A DNA stretch of 64,000 nucleotides from Mesodorylaimus sp. YZB2_4 (taxonomy: Eukaryota > Nematoda > Enoplea > Dorylaimida > Dorylaimidae): assembly GCA_030248295.1 (NCBI GenBank), contig JASANH010000220.1:620001-684000 (forward strand). The letters are read 5' to 3'. Position numbers and translations under genes: made by a program. Of this stretch, positions 35,291 through 46,924 are shown piece after piece; positions within the stretch are counted from its first letter, which is position 1; the number at the start of each line of letters is the position of its first letter. The notes under the pieces were generated by a model. That model was not told where the DNA came from. It saw only the letters and a program-made list of their open reading frames with translations, and did not search any database.

Positions 35291-37877
35291 ATGTTTCGCA
35301 AAAAAGTCGACGTGAAAGGGTGCACTTTATTGAAAACTTCAGAAAAGTAAGGCAGCTTTTACAATAGACAGTGGATCTAACGGTAGATCTAGACCGCTTT
35401 TAGGAAAAAATTTCGTTCGTTGGTTTTATCAACTTTTTTCCAACAAAACGATGAATCGGCATCAAATTTAGAAAACGAGGAGGACGATGGAGCTCTTTCC
35501 GAGTTGCGATCATCTCTGGTCAAAGGCGAAGTGGCATTGACGAAAGCAGTAACGGACAACGGGAACAGGCAGTTTGAATTTTATACTTTAGACAAAACTC
35601 CGGTATTTTTCTTGGAAGCTGGACGATTGTATCCTACGGGTAAGAAAAAGTATTTTTTTTGTTGGTAAATAACCCCTAATCAAGGGTTGCTTCTTTTAGT
35701 TTATTTTTCTTGGGCTGTACCAACGTGGTTTCCTCGGATTTATACGCACGCTGAGGTATTTGAAAAGCTGAAAAGCGGAGCCGGTGAGTACAGATTGTGT
35801 CGGCGTAATAGACTAAATACATATCGAGCCCTGTTTTTAGACTTGATGCTACCCGGCGTAATAACCTCGGTTGCCAGGGCTGCTTCATTCGACTTTCCTG
35901 CGGACGTTGTGTGTTCTGTTTGCGTGGTTGGTAATGAGTAAGTCATGCTGGTGTGAAAATTTGCATGGCTATTTGTTGAAAAAGTACTTCTTTTAGCGCA
36001 GCTATGGCCATCGGTCGAACTTTGATGTCCGGTTCTGCACTGCTGAACTGCGTCGAGAAGAAAGGGAAGGCAGTCCATATTTTGCATACGTATCAAGATT
36101 CGTTATGGTGAGTCTGACTCATCTGTGGCCGTCCTGCTTCCTAGGATGGGTCTCATCAATCTTCAAGAATCTCAGGAAGGCTCTTTTTTATTTTTTCGAA
36201 CCTTTGGAGGGTGGCTAAACGAAGCGAACTTTCGGCCCTTGGCCTTAAAATGGCACGGGTGGTTTTAAATAGCAATCGTTTTATTATTTAGGGAACTTGG
36301 TCCGAAAACCAGAGCTCCATCGATCGTGTTACCACGACCTCCTGACGAGCAAGAACACGATGACGGTGGCGGGGCTGTAGCAGCTGCTATGGAGAATGCC
36401 TTGACTCTAAACGATGCTGGTTCAACGTCTAATGAAACCCAAGACTCGCCTGCAGAGGCATCATTGGACAACGACACGCGTTTTCTGCTTTATTTTTTAT
36501 ACGCGTTACAGAAAATGCTTCGACGCGATGATGATCTGCCTGTGTTGGCCAGCACATTTTACGGCAGCGTTCTATTACCATTAATGCCCGAAGACGACAA
36601 GGTAACCGTTCAACGTACGACGTACAAGAAATTTACTGTATTTCTGCATCGAATGCAAGAAGAGGGTGTCATCGCAATTGATGAACCAAAAAAAGGCGTC
36701 GAAAATATTGCTCGAATCACACGTGATCATGGAATCTTTGGACAATATTCTACTCAACTGAGGGAATTGCCCATTTCGGACAGAAATCAGGACCAAACCG
36801 ACGCTTCGGGGACTACAGTGAACGAAAGACCAGTGAATTTTCGAGAATTACGAGCGATTACGGCCCCCGTTTTGCCATTGTTTCACGAAGTGAACAAGAA
36901 TTTGAAGAAAGGTCAAGCGCTAAGTGCGGGGGATGTTCGTGCTGTTATTACCAGTTACGTGAAGGCGAAAGAGTTGGCCAATGGACGCATGGTGAAGTTG
37001 GATGACCTGTTGATCAGGTAAGCTGCACTGGCTGCAGTCTTTATCTTCTCGTACCTATCGGTCCCTGAGTCCGCACAAGATCAGTCTGCCTGTGTGGGAC
37101 TGACATAGGAATACTGGGATATAGGCTGGAGCACCCTATAGTGGAGAAAATACCGCGGGGAGCGGATGGTCTCAAAAACCCTCCAGGCAGGCGGGTGGGG
37201 ATTCGTAGGAGGAAGGGACATGAACCAGACCTGTTTCTGCCTCGACTGAGGAGCGTATCGAGCGGCCAACGAAGGCAGTTGATACAGTGCTCTGTACAAG
37301 GCTGCCAGTCAAGGCACCCAAATGCGCTACCTTCTCCGCAGGCCATCCTCGAGGGCGGGCCTGTAATTCACGCCCAGATACTACATATCCGGGCAAGGGC
37401 TGAATGCTGTGCATATCTTCTTCCATTTCTAATTCTACTGTGGACTTCTTTCGTAGATGCTCTTCGAGTGGAAGTGAAAAGCGGGCGTTAGGAGATTCAA
37501 TCACGTGGGAAGTGTTGATGGAATCGATTTTCAATAAGATGACGCCTTGCATAGAAATCGAATACGCCGATGCGGGCGCCAGTGCAAGTTCAAGGAAAGA
37601 AGTAAAAAAGGGAAAACCACCGAGTATAAAAATGCGAGTTGCCAAACGAGCGGGTAATAAGAAAGTGACTATGATCGATAATGTACAAGAATTCGGAATC
37701 GATCCAAAGGCACTCGCTCAAGAATTGCAAGTGGCATTGGCTGTGAGTGCGACTCTGAACGATTCACCTGGTTTTGTTGGACCGCAAGTACAAGTTCAAG
37801 GGGACCAATCGGCGGCTTTGCAGAAAATTTTGACTGAAAAATACGGGATTGCGAAAAAATATTTACAAATTGGTTAG
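35291..37877 (+). CDS. eif2d: Eukaryotic translation initiation factor 2D (ligatin)
   Basis: Seven exons: 35291-35346, 35404-35639, 35700-35783, 35841-35937, 35997-36107, 36292-37017, 37457-37877; 576 residues, close to the human length. The N-terminal block (MFRKKVDVKG, FFLEAGRLYPTVYFSWAVP) and the PUA region (LMLPGVI, NDAAMAIGRTLMS, HILHTYQDSLWELG) match eIF2D. A central winged-helix/SWIB-like part includes FLHRMQEEGVIAIDE. The C-terminal SUI1 domain has KKVTMIDNVQEFGIDPKALA and LTEKYGIAKKYLQIG. eIF2D recycles 40S subunits and can deliver tRNA to the ribosomal P site without GTP. The acidic linker after residue 205 is low-complexity. The gene ends 218 bp before the caspase start on the same strand. 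Confidence 0.95.
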
Positions 37878-38095
37878 AGTTAGGACTGGCAAAGACGAGA
37901 TCGTGCTGATGGAGTAAAAGATTTTTACGAGTGTTGGGCTGAATTTATGAATTTTATGGTACCGATGGTTCCTTATTTATCGTACTGTGACCGTCGGGTC
38001 AACTTGATGCGGGTTCTTTGAAATTTTTCTCCTTTCAGGTCTACTTTTTTGCAGTGCGACGGGTTTATTTGACTTGATCGCTTGTGTGACTTCGA

Positions 38096-41000
38096 ATGGC
38101 TACTACTAATGTTGGCGCGGGCAAACCTTTGGGTGGCGGTCAAGCTCAGTTGATCGGAAAGAGAATTCGTGATGTGAGACGGGTGGCGGAATATATGCGG
38201 TCAAATGAAGGGATGAGTGCCTATCACTTGGACCAGCTCTCGACGGTAAGGGGTGTGTTATGTGGCGGGTACGTAGTCAATAGTTGTCAGAGAATCCTTG
38301 ATGGGTGAGACAGATTATGGGAGGCCATACCAGTAGGGTAGAGATGGATATGGTGGAAAATGGGTTTTCCTTCACCCAAGTACCGGGACCCAGGGCATTT
38401 TGGTGGTCTCTCTTTACCAACTGATATCCCTATGCGTTTTTTGCGCCCTTGCCTGATAACGAATATACGAGCTCATGCCTTCTGTTGCCCACGATAATCT
38501 AATTTGGTTTTAAGCTTCAAACGGAATCTCAACAGTGTCAGTTTTTGATTGATTTTCTCAGTCGTCGTGGCGTTAATGAATTCAATATTTTCATTGACGC
38601 TTTGATGGCCACGCAACAATTCGACCTCGCAAAAGAATTAAAACCATCTTTGAATCTCGACCCAATGCATAATTCTTCGGGCGATGGTAACTGTATGGGA
38701 GGTAACGTGAAAATCGGCGATGGCGGAGCTATGAGCACATCTTCGGGATCGAGCGAAAGTCTTATGCTCGAACCACCGACACCCGCTGCGATTAAGCAGA
38801 ACGAGGCTTATTATCACGCGGAGAAAGAAGCCTTTGTTGGTAAGTGCAGTTGGCGGGGAGTATTGCTCGTTTCCTGGAGTGGCTATATGGTCATTGTTAT
38901 TTGCAGGGATACCTGAAACGGACGGCTTTTTGAGTAATTTGCAAGTGAAGCTGTGTAATGGAATACCGCCGGGCTTTACTTTGGAAGAGGTTTGTACTGG
39001 TACGGCCTTGTTTGCATCTACGAAATTCTTGATTTTCTTGTAGTGTTATCCTCATTTCTCGAAGCCCAAAGGGCTAGCCATAATTTTCAACAATCGACGA
39101 TTCCGGAGGCAAAAGATAAGCTCGGCGGCTCCACTGCCAGAACGCTTGGGCACGGATGTGGACTGTAAGAATTTGGACCGTTTGTTGACCGGGCTGGGAT
39201 ATCAAGTATCGATCAAGACGGATTTGACTGCAAAGGTAAGTGGCTTGTGAGGGTTTGTGAGGTGTGTGTGCCTTTGTGTGGCGTTCGTGTCTCGCGTGCT
39301 GACGCGGAACTGAGTGAGTATTTACCTTACGCCTGGATTATTTTTGGTCGTGAGGTGCGCAGATGACCGATTCCTTGCCGTTCAGTGAGTATATTTCGTA
39401 TGTGGTAAGCGATAAGACAAATAAGATCTGCTGGAAGTCAGCTTTATTCACATGGCGATTTGGGCATCATAAGTGAACGATTATAAGATCAGTTGAATTA
39501 TTGATGAATTCCATCATGGACTCTGGATCAGGATACATCATGCCGGAATCTTCCTTCAGTTCTGGTGGCACGGTTGGTATCTTTTGTACGAGGGCTCGGC
39601 AATATTGGTCAAATGTCCTCCAGAAAGGGTAGTACACTGCTTCGGGGAATCCGTAAGACCGGGATGATGGCATGGTCGAATTGTCTGTCGAATTCGAAGC
39701 ATCGATTTCTAGTGGCCATGGCCTGGTCTCCAAGTACATAAGTGGTTTCCTAACTGTGAAGTGGATGTAATATGTTTTGTTCAGCTCGTGTTCTCTTCTG
39801 TGAGTTAGATCATCATTGTAGAAATAGCTGTCCAGGAGAGCGTAGTACTTGGATAGACGATGAGTCAGGTTTCCATTGTCCAACGCATAATTTATGATGT
39901 CCATATCGTAATGGGCACCCATGGACACGTCGGATATCTTTTTGATGTAGTCCGGGCTTAGGAGAGATTTTAAACGATCGTAGAAAGATTTGGATGGATC
40001 GACGACGAGAAGTACTGCTGAAATCCATTGATGTGGCAAGTAGTGCGCTAAGGCTGCTGCGACGTGGAACTGGTTCAAATCGAGTTGGAATAAGTGATCC
40101 ATGTTCTGCATGAGAAACCCATCCGAATCGAAGATGACTAATCGATCGTAGTCCGTGTATAATCCGAAGGCTTCTAATCTGACGTAAGAGTCCATGTAAT
40201 AAGCATTCTCGGTCAGGCTTTGTCCCACGCGGACCACGTCGCGCGATACGCTCTTGATTTTTACTCGGCCGGGCGGGAATGAGCATTGCATTTGAGGACA
40301 TAGACGGTTAAGCCTGCTGGCATCTGTGGCCAGAATGACGATGTCTATTCGTGGATCGGATTGCAAATCGACGATAAGTCTGTGAATGTTGATTAAAGCG
40401 TAGCAGCTGTAGTCACTGGACGTCACGTAGAAGACGTAGGCGAATCTGGACTGCTTAGACTCTTTCGGTTTGGATGGAGAAGAGTCTTGGAAAATAGAAA
40501 TAGACGTGCCTGAAATAGGTTCCAGGTCGAAGGTCTTGATGAATAGGAAGACGGCTATGGAAAATGCTGATAGTATGAACAAGGCGAGCTGTGGGTTTCG
40601 TCTGCTGGTTGAAGGAAGTGTAGTCATGTCCTAGCTATAGGTCGGTCATAGGGAGTTGAGGGATAAGAAAGTAGGGTCATCTCAAACTATAAGATGACTT
40701 GACAGAACAATACTAAATGCATGGCTGACTGAGTGGCGATTCCTATCGGAATGTACTGAAGACGTGGAGTACGCACCTGAACTGTAGGAATAGTCTTTGA
40801 AACCGGTTTACGCTTGTGAGATAGTGTCTCTTGCCTTGCGTAGTCATTTCGAAACGGATGTAGCTTTATGGCAGGTGCGTAGGTACTGTCTTATGGCTGG
40901 TGATTTTGTTCAGTTATCGCTGGTTTCATATTGGTGCCAGGTTAAGGACTAGACTGCCGTCATCTTCGGCTGGATGAAAGGTGTTGTCCTGTTGCGAGAG

Positions 41001-42286
41001 AGTAACAAGTAGATGGCAATCGATGACGATTGGCCTTGTGAAGTTGGACCTGCGCAGATGCCATGGCTTAGCGATAGGGTCATTCATACACATATGACAC
41101 ACGCACAAAACTTGAGCTTTGAGAACGGAAGGAGTCGTACCCACGCTGCTAGATTACTAGGCTGATGTTCTAATCACGCCTTTACTAGGGCGGCCCTTTC
41201 AGGGCGTGTAAACGTCAATACAGTATGTCTTTGTCATTTCAGGAAATGGTGGACGCTATGTCGCGTTTCTCATTCAAGTCGGAACACGAAAAGTGCCATT
41301 CGACAATCGTCATAGTATTGAGTCATGGGACTCATGGGCAGGTTTATGGATCGGACGAAGAGTTGATCAAGATCGAACATTTCGTCAGCTTAATCAATGG
41401 TCAACATTGTCCCGCATTGAAGAACAAGCCAAAAATCTTCATTATTCAGGCTTGTAGAGGTGGTATGGAGGACTTTGCTGTCTCACGATTTGCAGATAGT
41501 TACCGCCCTGAGTTGAGTTTGGGGCCTTTCCAAGGGTTATTAGTAACGACCTGCATGTACTGTCTCCCGTCGTGTCTTTTTCTAACGAGGTTCATATTTG
41601 CCGCCCTGAGTTGGGTATCTGGTCTTGTAGGAATGATCTGCATGTGCATCAACTTCACAGCAGGAGCAGGGGTTTCTCTATCATCCTGTGTTTTTATGAT
41701 CAGCAAGCCTTTCTTTCTAGAACATTATGACGAGGGGGTCGATGGACTCGGAGCCACTGGCATCAAGGACGGAACTGACGTAGGTGCTGCTGGTGATAGC
41801 ACTAACGTAAGCGGTCATGAAAATTTGACCCGCATTGAGAAAATGAGACGGCTAGTGGCAATGGACGAAGCGGATGCCAGAAGTATCGCCAGGACTCCGA
41901 CCGACGCTGATATTTTGATCGCTTACGCTACAACACCAGGTGAGTCATGATACCGGCAGCTGGGTCTGTTTTCCCTTGATCAGTGTTTGCTCATTTTAGG
42001 TTATGTCAGTTGGCGCAACACAGTACGTGGCTCGTGGTTTGTTCAAGCTATATGCGAAGTGTTTGCGGAGAAAGCTTGTCGTGAAGAGATACTGCATTTG
42101 TTTACCAGCGTAAGTGGTGGGTTCTGTGCTACTCTCGTATGGCTTTGCACGTGTCCTTTTCTTCAGGTAAACAATAAAGTGGCGCAAAATCTGAGCGGAA
42201 CTGGTCATGTGCAAGTGCCGGAGCCGTCTTCCCGTCTCACGAAGAAGTTCTTCCTGCTGCCTGGTTTTCATGGTTATCACATGTAA
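38096..42286 (+). CDS. CARD-containing caspase (CED-3/caspase-9 type)
   Basis: Eight exons: 38096-38245, 38515-38839, 38907-38989, 39044-39235, 41243-41462, 41721-41939, 42000-42109, 42167-42286; 472 residues. Residues about 15-100 form a CARD (IGKRIRDVRRVAEYMRS, FLIDFLSRRGVNEFNIFIDA). The catalytic domain has CYPHFSKPKGLAIIFNN, GTDVDCKNLDRLL, His278 in LSHGTHG and Cys321 in FIIQACRG-EHYDEGVDG. The small subunit starts DADILIAYATTPGYVSWRN and continues GSWFVQAICEVF. Both catalytic residues are present, so this should be an initiator-type apoptotic protease activated on an adaptor platform. Intron 4 is 2.0 kb and contains a whole gene on the other strand. The intron directly after the active-site Cys is 258 bp and stop-free in frame. 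Possible processing Asp residues lie in the linker (IKDGTD). Confidence 0.93.
39467..40627 (-). CDS. Family 8 (glycogenin-like) glycosyltransferase, nested in a caspase intron
   Basis: Intronless 386-residue type II membrane protein. Residues about 13-31 form the anchor (LALFILSAFSIAVFLFI), so the catalytic part should be luminal, in the Golgi. The DxD metal/sugar-nucleotide motif is DSD at 167-169 in DRLVIFDSDGFLMQNMDHLF, and HFTVRKP near residue 298 matches the HFxxxKP region of GT8 enzymes. Five Asn-x-Ser/Thr sites in the C-terminal part support secretory routing. The closest remembered relatives are plant and fungal glycogenin-like/GlcA transferases. Donor and acceptor are unknown. It lies wholly inside intron 4 of the caspase, antisense to it. 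No introns and a nested position fit a retrocopy or horizontally acquired gene. Confidence 0.85.
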   Translation of the reverse strand: MTTLPSTSRRNPQLALFILSAFSIAVFLFIKTFDLEPISGTSISIFQDSSPSKPKESKQSRFAYVFYVTSSDYSCYALINIHRLIVDLQSDPRIDIVILATDASRLNRLCPQMQCSFPPGRVKIKSVSRDVVRVGQSLTENAYYMDSYVRLEAFGLYTDYDRLVIFDSDGFLMQNMDHLFQLDLNQFHVAAALAHYLPHQWISAVLLVVDPSKSFYDRLKSLLSPDYIKKISDVSMGAHYDMDIINYALDNGNLTHRLSKYYALLDSYFYNDDLTHRREHELNKTYYIHFTVRKPLMYLETRPWPLEIDASNSTDNSTMPSSRSYGFPEAVYYPFWRTFDQYCRALVQKIPTVPPELKEDSGMMYPDPESMMEFINNSTDLIIVHL

Positions 42287-42835
42287 GGCGGAACGGGTGT
42301 GCGGGGTCGGTGTGGGGAAGAGCGAATCTTGCGTTCTCTAACGTGGCTTGTTCGATGTTCGCTTATTGTATCTTGGTATATTTTGAACTTTTCTTTCATT
42401 GTTCATGAAGCTGCTTACTCGTACTTGTTCATTCATTCAACTGGCGCAGACTAGGGTTGCGCTCACAGCGGCGCGACCAGGGTAGGATACTACAGTACTG
42501 GTGGTGTGGCGTGGGACAGTAGCGCCTACAGGTTAGATCACATAAGGATCTAATTCAAAATAGTTGGTCGTTGTGAGGTAGAGGAGGCGGAAAACACTGC
42601 AGGCTGCAGTCATTGTAGCTTTCATGATGACTGACACCAATCCTAAGCGATGTGAAGCCTTACAGTCAACGCTCTGTGAGGAGCTGACCGGAACTCATGA
42701 CCTCTGTCCTTTTTGTTTTCACTTCGACCTTCAGCGAGGAAAGGCTATTTTCTTCCGTGTTAAGGTTATGATACGTCGTCTCTTGGCCCTGAAATACTAT
42801 ACTGCAGAAGCTATTATTGGTCATGTAGGTCACAG
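42287..42835. other. Intergenic, nothing recognised
   Basis: Caspase 3' flank; short open frames only. Confidence 0.4.
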
Positions 42836-43250
42836 CGGCTGCGGTGGTGTAGCGTTTCGGCATTTGTCTCTCTGTAAGGCTTGAAGGCTAATGGCTGGAC
42901 TCGTACCGGGTTCAATTCCCGGTGACGGAGGTCGGTTTGCGAACCATAAAGCCTCGCTGACCTCGTACGCCAGGCCGTGAGTGACTCACCCAGTACCGTC
43001 GTCGGGGTGCTCCGAGTGGAAAGATGGACGGAGGTAGTCTCGGCTGTCGGACACCGACAGGGCACGCAGTTCACCCGCCATCGTCCCAGGAAGTCGGTGT
43101 GTGGTCCAGGATGCCCTCGCGTGGAGGTGCTCCTCGTGGAGGGAGGCACACGGACGCTTCTGTGTGTGCCGGTCCGCGCACAGCCTTGCTTAAAAGGTTA
43201 GACTGCTGGCTGGCTGGCAAAACGGGCTTTAGTCCAAAAATTTTTTAAAA
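42836..43250 (+). mobile_element. SINE copy 2 (tRNA-headed family A), near full length
   Basis: The best copy of the family. The head has an A-box-like TGGTGTAGCGTTTCGGCATT and a B-box GGGTTCAATTCCCGG. The body carries GACGGAGGTCGGTTTGCGAA, GGCCGTGAGTGACTCACCCA, CCATCGTCCCAGGAAG and GTCCAGGATGCCCTCGCGTG. The 3' end is GGCTTTAGTCC then an A/T run. About 410 bp overall. Confidence 0.8.
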
Positions 43251-43892
43251 GAAAACAACCTGAGGAGGTCACGCAATCAGTGCCGAGATCATCAAGCTGT
43301 TAGTCGCGGCTGATCAGCTGACTGCTAGGGTCTCAAAGAAATGAGTCTTTTGTTTAACTAGCCATCGGTCCATGACACGTAATCGCTGTGTGTGCAGCAG
43401 AGAAGAGGAACAAGCAAGCTCTTGAAGCTCCTATCCACTCTAACGGGGTCGAGGCAGGGGAGGCTGTCCAAGCTCTATAAGTGAGGGCTAAGCCCTTCAA
43501 AGCTTCTGAACTGCTAGGCTGATACTGGCGGCTAAGAGTGCACGACGCAGCAGGACCTGTGCAGATGCCTTATCATTGAAGCAATCGCTGGTGTCTTTTT
43601 GGAAATGGGTACACCACTCTTCGAAGAACTACGGAACACTAACCCTGATTCTCCTCCTCTGCCTTGCCTAGTGTGCTACGCGTGACTATTGTAATAGGCA
43701 TGGACTATGCATGTACCATGCTCTCTGGCCTATTGGTGTCTGGTTCATGGAACCGGTCTGGTCTGTCTCTCCTAAGTCAGAGCTGTCACGAAACTGAGAG
43801 CGAGATGAAGATCGAGTGGCCGTCAGAACCCCTCTGACAACCCGCTCGTGCGGCTGCTCCTCGAAATGTGAGTCTACAGGGCCGCCTTTTTT
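43251..43892. other. Spacer between two opposed SINE copies
   Basis: The copies at 42836 and 43893 face each other with their 3' A/T tails inward, so this 640-bp segment is bounded by long inverted repeats. I see nothing coding in it. Confidence 0.5.
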
Positions 43893-44260
43893 TTAAAAAT
43901 TTTTGTGGGCCGAAGCTCGTTTTGCCTATAGCCGGCCAGCAGTCAAACCTTTTAAGCAAACCGGCACACACAGCAGCTTCCCTCTGCGTATCTCCACTAG
44001 GAGCACCTCCACGCGAAGGCATCCTGGACTGGACACCGGCTTCCTCGGACGATGGCGGGTGGGCTGTGAACCCTGTCGGTGTTCGACAGCCGAGACTGTC
44101 TACTCGATTGGCGTTCGTCTCTCCACTCGCAGCACCTCGATTGTACTGGGTGATTCACCCACGGCCTGGCGTGCAAGGTCAGCGAGGGTTTATGGTTCGC
44201 AAACCGACCTTCATCACCGGGTCTGTGGCTGTGGCTGTGTGATGCAATTATCGCTGTGAC
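43893..44260 (-). mobile_element. SINE copy 3 (tRNA-headed family A)
   Basis: Minus-strand copy. It shares the 3' GGCCCAC...AAAATTTTT end, GGTGGGCTGTGAACCCTGTC, TGTTCGACAGCCGAGACTGT, CACGGCCTGGCGTGC and GGTTCGCAAACCGACCTTCA with the other copies. The tRNA-like head is cut short at about 44240. Confidence 0.8.
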
Positions 44261-45035
44261 TCCGTCTTCACACCTCTTAGAGCCGGTCTCTCAAGCGGCG
44301 AAACGAAGCTCTGGCATCAAAGCGGTCAAAACAAACCGTGATCACTATCGGTTTGGTGAAGGGAAGACCTTCTCTCGCGGGAACATGCACGTACAGTACG
44401 AGCGCCATAACAGATATTCAAATGTACGCAGATGTACGTGTGGCGTACTAAAGACCGTCTGAACGTGATCAAATCAATCGCACGTTGCCATCTCACCCCA
44501 TAAGCATACACAACAACTCTAGTGCTCATCTGGTCATACTTTACTTAAAATCCGTAATTTTCGATAAAAATTTTGATAGACTGGATACTGGACTGTATGT
44601 CAATTTAACAGAAAAGTTGGACGTTTTTCACCAGGAGATCTAGTCCATATTTCGGAGGCTTCAGTAAATGTTTTCTTCAGCTCGTCACCAAAAAGCCGTC
44701 GTAGCCTATGGTGGCGTAAGCAGCCACCCAGATCATGGCTGAAGTTTCATGCTCTAGTTTCGTCATCAAGCCAATTTTTTCGATGCCAAGTACTCTTAAC
44801 TTGGCTTAGCGATTCTATTAGCAGATCTGGTTGGGCTCGCGCGATTCAGCACGCGCTACTTATTGTTTGTCGGGCAGCGATGATTCGTGCCGACCTACTG
44901 TAGTACTGCATGTGTTTGCGCAGAATGACCTCGAACTAGCAACCGCGCTCCTCACGACACAAGGGCACAACGAAACATCTGGTCACATGAACATCATGAT
45001 CACGACTCGCACACAGGGTCACAGGCCGTCGCCTA
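44261..45035. other. Intergenic, 3' flank of the kinase gene
   Basis: No gene recognised; short open frames only. Confidence 0.4.
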
Positions 45036-46479
45036 TCACTTTCCTTCTTTCACGAACTGGAACTCGTTGTCCCAATCGAACGGGTCGTCGAACCGCACGC
45101 TCTTGGCCAGGCTCACTCGCTGCAGGGTGCTCTCGACAAGGCGGTAGTCGGGCTCGTCTTCGTACCTGAAAGCACATGCCAGCTTCAATCCAAGAACGAC
45201 ACCCGAGCTAACGTGCACTTACTTCAGGCCCTCCAGGTACCCGCCGAGGATGATCATGAGCTCGGCCCAGGCCGGACACAGCTTCTCGTACGGCGTCGTC
45301 TCTTTCATTCGCAACACGATCTCGGGATCGACTTCGTTGTTCCACGGCAGCACTCCGCTTCCCCATTCGGCGATGGTGTAGTAGAGCGACCAGATGTCGT
45401 CCTTCCGTCCCAGATCTTGCATGTGGTGGGTGGCCTTCGAGGCGTATCGAACCGTACCTCGGAACCCGGCCTTCTTTCGTTCGGAGCGCACGTGGCCGTT
45501 GATCAGATGCTCGCGACACAGACCGTAGTCGAGCAGGTACACGACAGACGCCGTCGACATCGAGCCGCCCATCGCAAAGTTCGACTGTAACAGAAAACCT
45601 CCTTGTTTGGGTCATGACAGGACACCGCAGCCTGTAACTCACGGCCTTGATGTCTCGGTGGAGCCAGCCGATGTTGTGCAGGTCTCGTATGGCTTCCAGG
45701 CATTGGATCGACAGTCGCATCGCCGTGCTCGTCGAGAAGCGTTTGACTGGCATCGGGCATCGACGTCGCAGCGAGTCCAGACTCGAACCGACCAGCTGCA
45801 TGGTCAGGTAGTTGAAGTCGTCGGCGACCCTTCCCGCGGCCACGTACATCGGGCTGTGTGGACGGCCTGAAAAGAACTCTATTACCCATGGATTCCCGAC
45901 AAAGTCAGGCAGTTTACCTTGCACCGATCGCAAAACCGTTGTCTCCAGGGACAGGAGGGGTGTCGGGCACTTGAGGCTCTCGACTTTGATGGCCACCCAT
46001 CCGTTGTGTATCGACTGATCCCGCGCCGAGTAGACTTGACCGAACGCACCGCCGTGCAGCTTCTGCACCTGTGAGAAAAAGAAGAGAGGCTACTCGCTAA
46101 GACACTGGAAGTACCGAGGTGGCTTACCACTTTGAATCGATTCGCGATCACGGTGCCCGATGCGAAGTAGTCGGCCTCGCTCGCCTCCGTCGCGGCTTTG
46201 TCCGCGTGCGGTTTCTTGTCGACCATCCGCGTCAACTCGCGTCCCATGAACAGCATCAGCGATGTTTTGCGTCTCTGAAAGAGGAGAACGCAGCTTAATT
46301 GTGGTGAGAAGGGCATCAGAGAAGCGGCTTACCTCGTCGCTGTCCGCGGCCGCCATCGTCATGTTGGCTTTCTGTTTCAGCGTCTTCTGCGATTCTCCCG
46401 GGGGTCGAATGGCGATCAGATTGCCTCGGGCGCTCGGAATCGGCTTGGCCGATTGGGTCTGATTGGCCATACCCAACAT
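45036..46479 (-). CDS. Tau-tubulin-kinase-like CK1-family protein kinase
   Basis: Six exons: 46479-46333, 46274-46128, 46068-45918, 45866-45643, 45584-45223, 45165-45036; 386 residues. A basic, low-complexity N-terminal extension of about 95 residues precedes the kinase domain: glycine loop LHGGAFGQVY (102-111), VAIK lysine 126, catalytic loop HRDIKASNFAMG (218-229), and LLDYGLCREH, where the usual DFG reads Asp242-Tyr-Gly. AGFRGTVRYAS, GRKDDIWSLYY and the end YEDEPDYRLVE...FDWDNE are diagnostic of TTBK/CK1 kinases. Catalytic Lys and both Asp residues are intact, so it should phosphorylate Ser/Thr. The gene is GC-rich like the phosphatase at 25369. Intron 3 is 51 bp, in frame and stop-free. 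Removing it restores the family alignment (SVQG-RPHSPMYV). Confidence 0.9.
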
Positions 46480-46878
46480 CGTGGCCTTCCACCTCGGCGA
46501 TCACACTCAACGACACACGAATATCTCGACGACGACTGATGGGAAGACCCTCTCTCGTGGCAGGAGGAACCGACTGTTCTCGACGGTTGCAAGCCTTCGA
46601 ATGAGCACGCTCTTCCAACGTCCACTTTGCGTTGCTGTAACGCAAAATACTCATAAGCTATAGAGCTCATAGAGGTGCCTGGAAACAAATACGATTCACT
46701 GTACAGAGTTGAAGACTTATAAACTCGAAAATCAGATCGGGAAGCACGTGTTTGGGATTGAGTTGGTGAAGGGTAGTGTCGTGTTTTTACCAGCTGTTCT
46801 GTTTTGCACATGTTTTCGAATGGGTGCCCCGACCAATAGGAGCAAACAGGTGCAAACAGAGAAGTAAGTACATCGGCG

Positions 46879-46924
46879 TCGGGCATCGACGTCGCAGCGA
46901 GTCCAGACTCGAACCGACCAGCTG
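46879..46924 (-). repeat. 46-bp exact duplicate of kinase exon 4
   Basis: Identical, base for base, to 45753-45798 and in the same orientation. It encodes the piece LVGSSLDSLRRRCP. It lies 400 bp upstream of the kinase start codon and is preceded by a cryptic acceptor-like TATCAG. It is not part of a longer kinase copy. Confidence 0.9.
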
